Assembly (NCBI RefSeq): GCF_001277345.1
Contig: NZ_LIUT01000001.1
Span: forward strand, 1,213,683-1,277,682
Direction: 5' to 3'
DNA from: Paenibacillus solani
GTDB taxonomy: Bacteria > Bacillota > Bacilli > Paenibacillales > Paenibacillaceae
Length of the DNA: 64,000 nucleotides
Below are positions 62,358 through 64,000 of this stretch, piece by piece; positions within the stretch are counted from its first letter, which is position 1, and each line of letters starts with the position of its first letter. The position numbers and the translations under genes were made by a program. The notes beneath the pieces were generated by a model. The model ran no database searches. It saw only the letters and a program-made list of their open reading frames with translations, and was not told the origin of the DNA.

Positions 62358-62776
62358 TGCAAACCGCTCTGGAGAACATCAAGGGAATGGTGGACGTTAA
62401 TACCATCGTAGGCGACCCAGTGAATACGCCTGACGGCAGCGTTATATTGCCTATCAGTAAAGTGGCGTTCGGGTTTGCAGCCGGCGGCAGCGATTACAAC
62501 ATCGAGGGTGGCGGCAGCCATCAGCATGCTGCTAACGGGGCACATGGCGGCGACCATAATCCCCTTCCTTTCGGTGGCGGCAGCGGGGGCGGCGTCTCCA
62601 TTCGCCCGATTGCTTTCCTGGTCGTAGGCAAGGATGGCGTGCACATTGTGCCACTCGACAACCAAACCCATCTGTTTGAACGAATTATCGACGCAACCCC
62701 ATTTTTGCTTGAGCAAATCCAGTCGATGTTTCAATCAGGCAGCAATGCGCCCGACAACAATACGTCTGCGTATTGA
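62330..62776 (+). CDS. ytfJ: GerW family sporulation protein YtfJ
   Basis: A 148-residue GerW/YtfJ family protein, found in the forespore and involved in germination in the family. Conserved N-terminal block GLMQTALENIKGMVDVNTIVG and VILPISKVAFGFAAGG; a glycine-rich, His-containing central loop follows. ATG at 62330 follows AAAGGAGG. Terminator follows closely. Confidence 0.94.
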   Translation: MAEHPIQGLMQTALENIKGMVDVNTIVGDPVNTPDGSVILPISKVAFGFAAGGSDYNIEGGGSHQHAANGAHGGDHNPLPFGGGSGGGVSIRPIAFLVVGKDGVHIVPLDNQTHLFERIIDATPFLLEQIQSMFQSGSNAPDNNTSAY

Positions 62777-62789
62777 TAGGAGCAAGCTG

Positions 62790-62817
62790 ATCCCTTCCAG
62801 AGATGGAAGGGATTTTT
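62790..62817 (+). terminator. intrinsic terminator after ytfJ
   Basis: ATCCCTTCCA and TGGAAGGGAT form a perfect 10-base stem around GAGA, followed by T residues. Confidence 0.9.
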
Positions 62818-62894
62818 GCTGTAATAATTGGACATACCTTCAGCGAAGAGGACATATACTTGTACAAGATTTCTGAACCCCGGAGGATAGAATA

Positions 62895-64000
62895 ATGAAA
62901 ATGAAGCGGACAAACTGCAAGTCGTTGGTATCTTTGGTAGTCTCCCTATGTCTATTGCTGGTGATGTATGTTCCCGTATATTCGGATCATGAGAGTGGAC
63001 CGCCCAATCATGCCCAGGCAGCAGCGCTGATTGATGTTACTTCCGGGAGAATCCTGTACAGCAAGCAAGGGGATGAGAGATTAAGAATTGCCAGTTTGAC
63101 CAAAATCATGACAGCTATCGTAGCCATTGAACACGGCAAGCTGGATGATCGCGTTAAAATTTCCAAGAATGCTTTTGCCAAAGAGGGCTCTTCGCTTTTC
63201 TTGAAGCTTGGAGAAGAGATGACGCTGGAAAATCTATTATATGGCCTTATGCTTCGTTCAGGGAACGATGCGGCAACCGCTATTGCCGAGCATGTCGGTG
63301 GTACGGAAGAAGGCTTCGTTATGTTGATGAACGAGAAGGCGATGGAACTAGGCCTGACAAATTCACATTTTATGAATCCCCATGGACTTGATCATGATGA
63401 ACACTACTCTTCAGCGAACGATGTAGCTAAACTGACAGCTTACGCGCTCACTAACCCTATATTTAGCGAAATCGTCAAAACACCGACCAAGAAGGCACCC
63501 AATCCGAATGAGGCATGGGATTACAAATGGGATAACAAGAACAAGATGCTTCGGTTCTATGAAGGAGCTGACGGTGTCAAAACGGGTTATACCAAAAAAG
63601 CCTTTCGCTGTCTGGTCAGTTCGGCTACTCGAAACGGCCAGCAAATTGCGGCAGTAACGCTGAATGACGGCAATGATTGGAATGACCACTCCACGATGCT
63701 GGACTATGGATTTGCGAAATTCCCATTAAAGAAAGTGACGGAAAAAGGACAAAAGATCCAGGGCTATCCACTTGTTGCGGGCAGTACATTTACTTATGCG
63801 TTCGCCCATGACGAGGAGGCACAGCTGGTTAAAAGGCTGGTACTGTATAAGGCGGGATCACCGGATCTGTCGTTTGGACTTCGCGGTCATATTGAGCTGC
63901 TGCTCCAGAATGTCAGCATCGGCAAAATACCGGTCTATGAGGAGGGGAGCAAGCTTCCTGAAGCTCCAGAGTTTGTGCAGAAATCGAGAAGCGCATCGGC
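62895..64000 (+). CDS. dacB: D-alanyl-D-alanine carboxypeptidase, DacB-like (partial)
   Basis: Runs off the window end with about 368 codons visible. A signal peptide (about residues 1-32) is followed by the catalytic motifs SLTK (ASLTKIMTAIVA), SGN (LRSGNDAATA) and KTG (DGVKTGYTKKA), as in low-molecular-weight penicillin-binding proteins. ATG at 62895 follows CCCGGAGGA. DacB (PBP5*) acts in spore cortex synthesis and in Bacillus lies near scpAB; assignment to DacB rather than another DacF paralogue rests on this position. Confidence 0.85.
   Translation, partial: MKMKRTNCKSLVSLVVSLCLLLVMYVPVYSDHESGPPNHAQAAALIDVTSGRILYSKQGDERLRIASLTKIMTAIVAIEHGKLDDRVKISKNAFAKEGSSLFLKLGEEMTLENLLYGLMLRSGNDAATAIAEHVGGTEEGFVMLMNEKAMELGLTNSHFMNPHGLDHDEHYSSANDVAKLTAYALTNPIFSEIVKTPTKKAPNPNEAWDYKWDNKNKMLRFYEGADGVKTGYTKKAFRCLVSSATRNGQQIAAVTLNDGNDWNDHSTMLDYGFAKFPLKKVTEKGQKIQGYPLVAGSTFTYAFAHDEEAQLVKRLVLYKAGSPDLSFGLRGHIELLLQNVSIGKIPVYEEGSKLPEAPEFVQKSRSAS

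Overview
The window looks like a chromosomal segment of a Paenibacillus species: a spore-forming, low-to-medium GC Firmicute. The order yqhQ-yqhR-aroQ-yqhT-efp ... yqhV-spoIIIAA-AH-accBC-yqhY ... nusB-folD-xseAB-ispA-dxs-tlyA-argR-recN-spoIVB-spo0A is the classic Bacillales arrangement, but amaP, a DUF2273 gene, an aspartokinase gene, an endonuclease Q-family gene and a LipB-type octanoyltransferase are inserted as in Paenibacillus. AGGAGG-type ribosome sites, GTG/TTG starts and intrinsic terminators occur throughout. No rRNA, tRNA, CRISPR, phage or IS transposase gene was seen.

Layout. 0.1-2.1 kb: membrane proteins YqhP/Q/R. 2.1-2.5 kb: a MITE-like intergenic repeat. 2.6-6.4 kb: aroQ, an Xaa-Pro peptidase, efp and aspartokinase lysC with an internal start. 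6.6-12.7 kb: yqhV and the eight-gene spoIIIA operon behind a sigma-E promoter (feeding-tube/engulfment apparatus). 12.8-16.1 kb: accBC and the Asp23/AmaP/DUF2273 cluster. 16.3-27.4 kb: nusB, folD, xseAB, ispA, dxs, tlyA, an unknown anchored protein, argR, recN, spoIVB. 27.5-28.4 kb: spo0A with a sigma-H promoter framed by two 0A boxes. 28.8-30.4 kb: an SDR protein and small proteins. 30.5-36.4 kb: a branched-chain 2-oxoacid dehydrogenase operon (lpdV-bkdAA-bkdAB-bkdB) and lipB. 36.4-42.0 kb: a Prli42-like miniprotein, a PepT-like peptidase, a TPR protein, a MciZ-like FtsZ inhibitor, nudF, an EndoQ-family gene and spoIIM. 42.0-47.8 kb: fur, yqzK, xerD, purine nucleoside phosphorylase, dacF and the spoIIA operon (spoIIAA-spoIIAB-sigF). 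48.0-52.2 kb: spoVAA-spoVAB-spoVAF and lysA. 52.4-55 kb: ppiB, a thioesterase and an AT-rich stretch with one secreted protein. 54.9-59.2 kb: an FMN riboswitch and ribD-ribE-ribBA-ribH. 59.2-64 kb: scpAB, a lipoprotein, the sporulation pair ytfI/ytfJ and a truncated dacB-like gene.

How it fits together. Much of the window is the sporulation programme: Spo0A and sigma-F with its regulators, sigma-E targets (spoIIIA, spoIIM, probably mciZ), forespore-type promoters (spoVA, ytfIJ) and the SpoIVB signalling protease. Membrane-lipid supply (accBC, bkd) and lipoylation (lipB) form a second theme; a FapR-like palindrome inside the bkd operon may link them. No large unknown gene cassette was found. 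The novel material is at small scale: three miniproteins absent from simple ORF lists, palindromes sitting on promoters, a XerD-like recombinase with a substituted catalytic arginine, and two AT-rich accessory patches.
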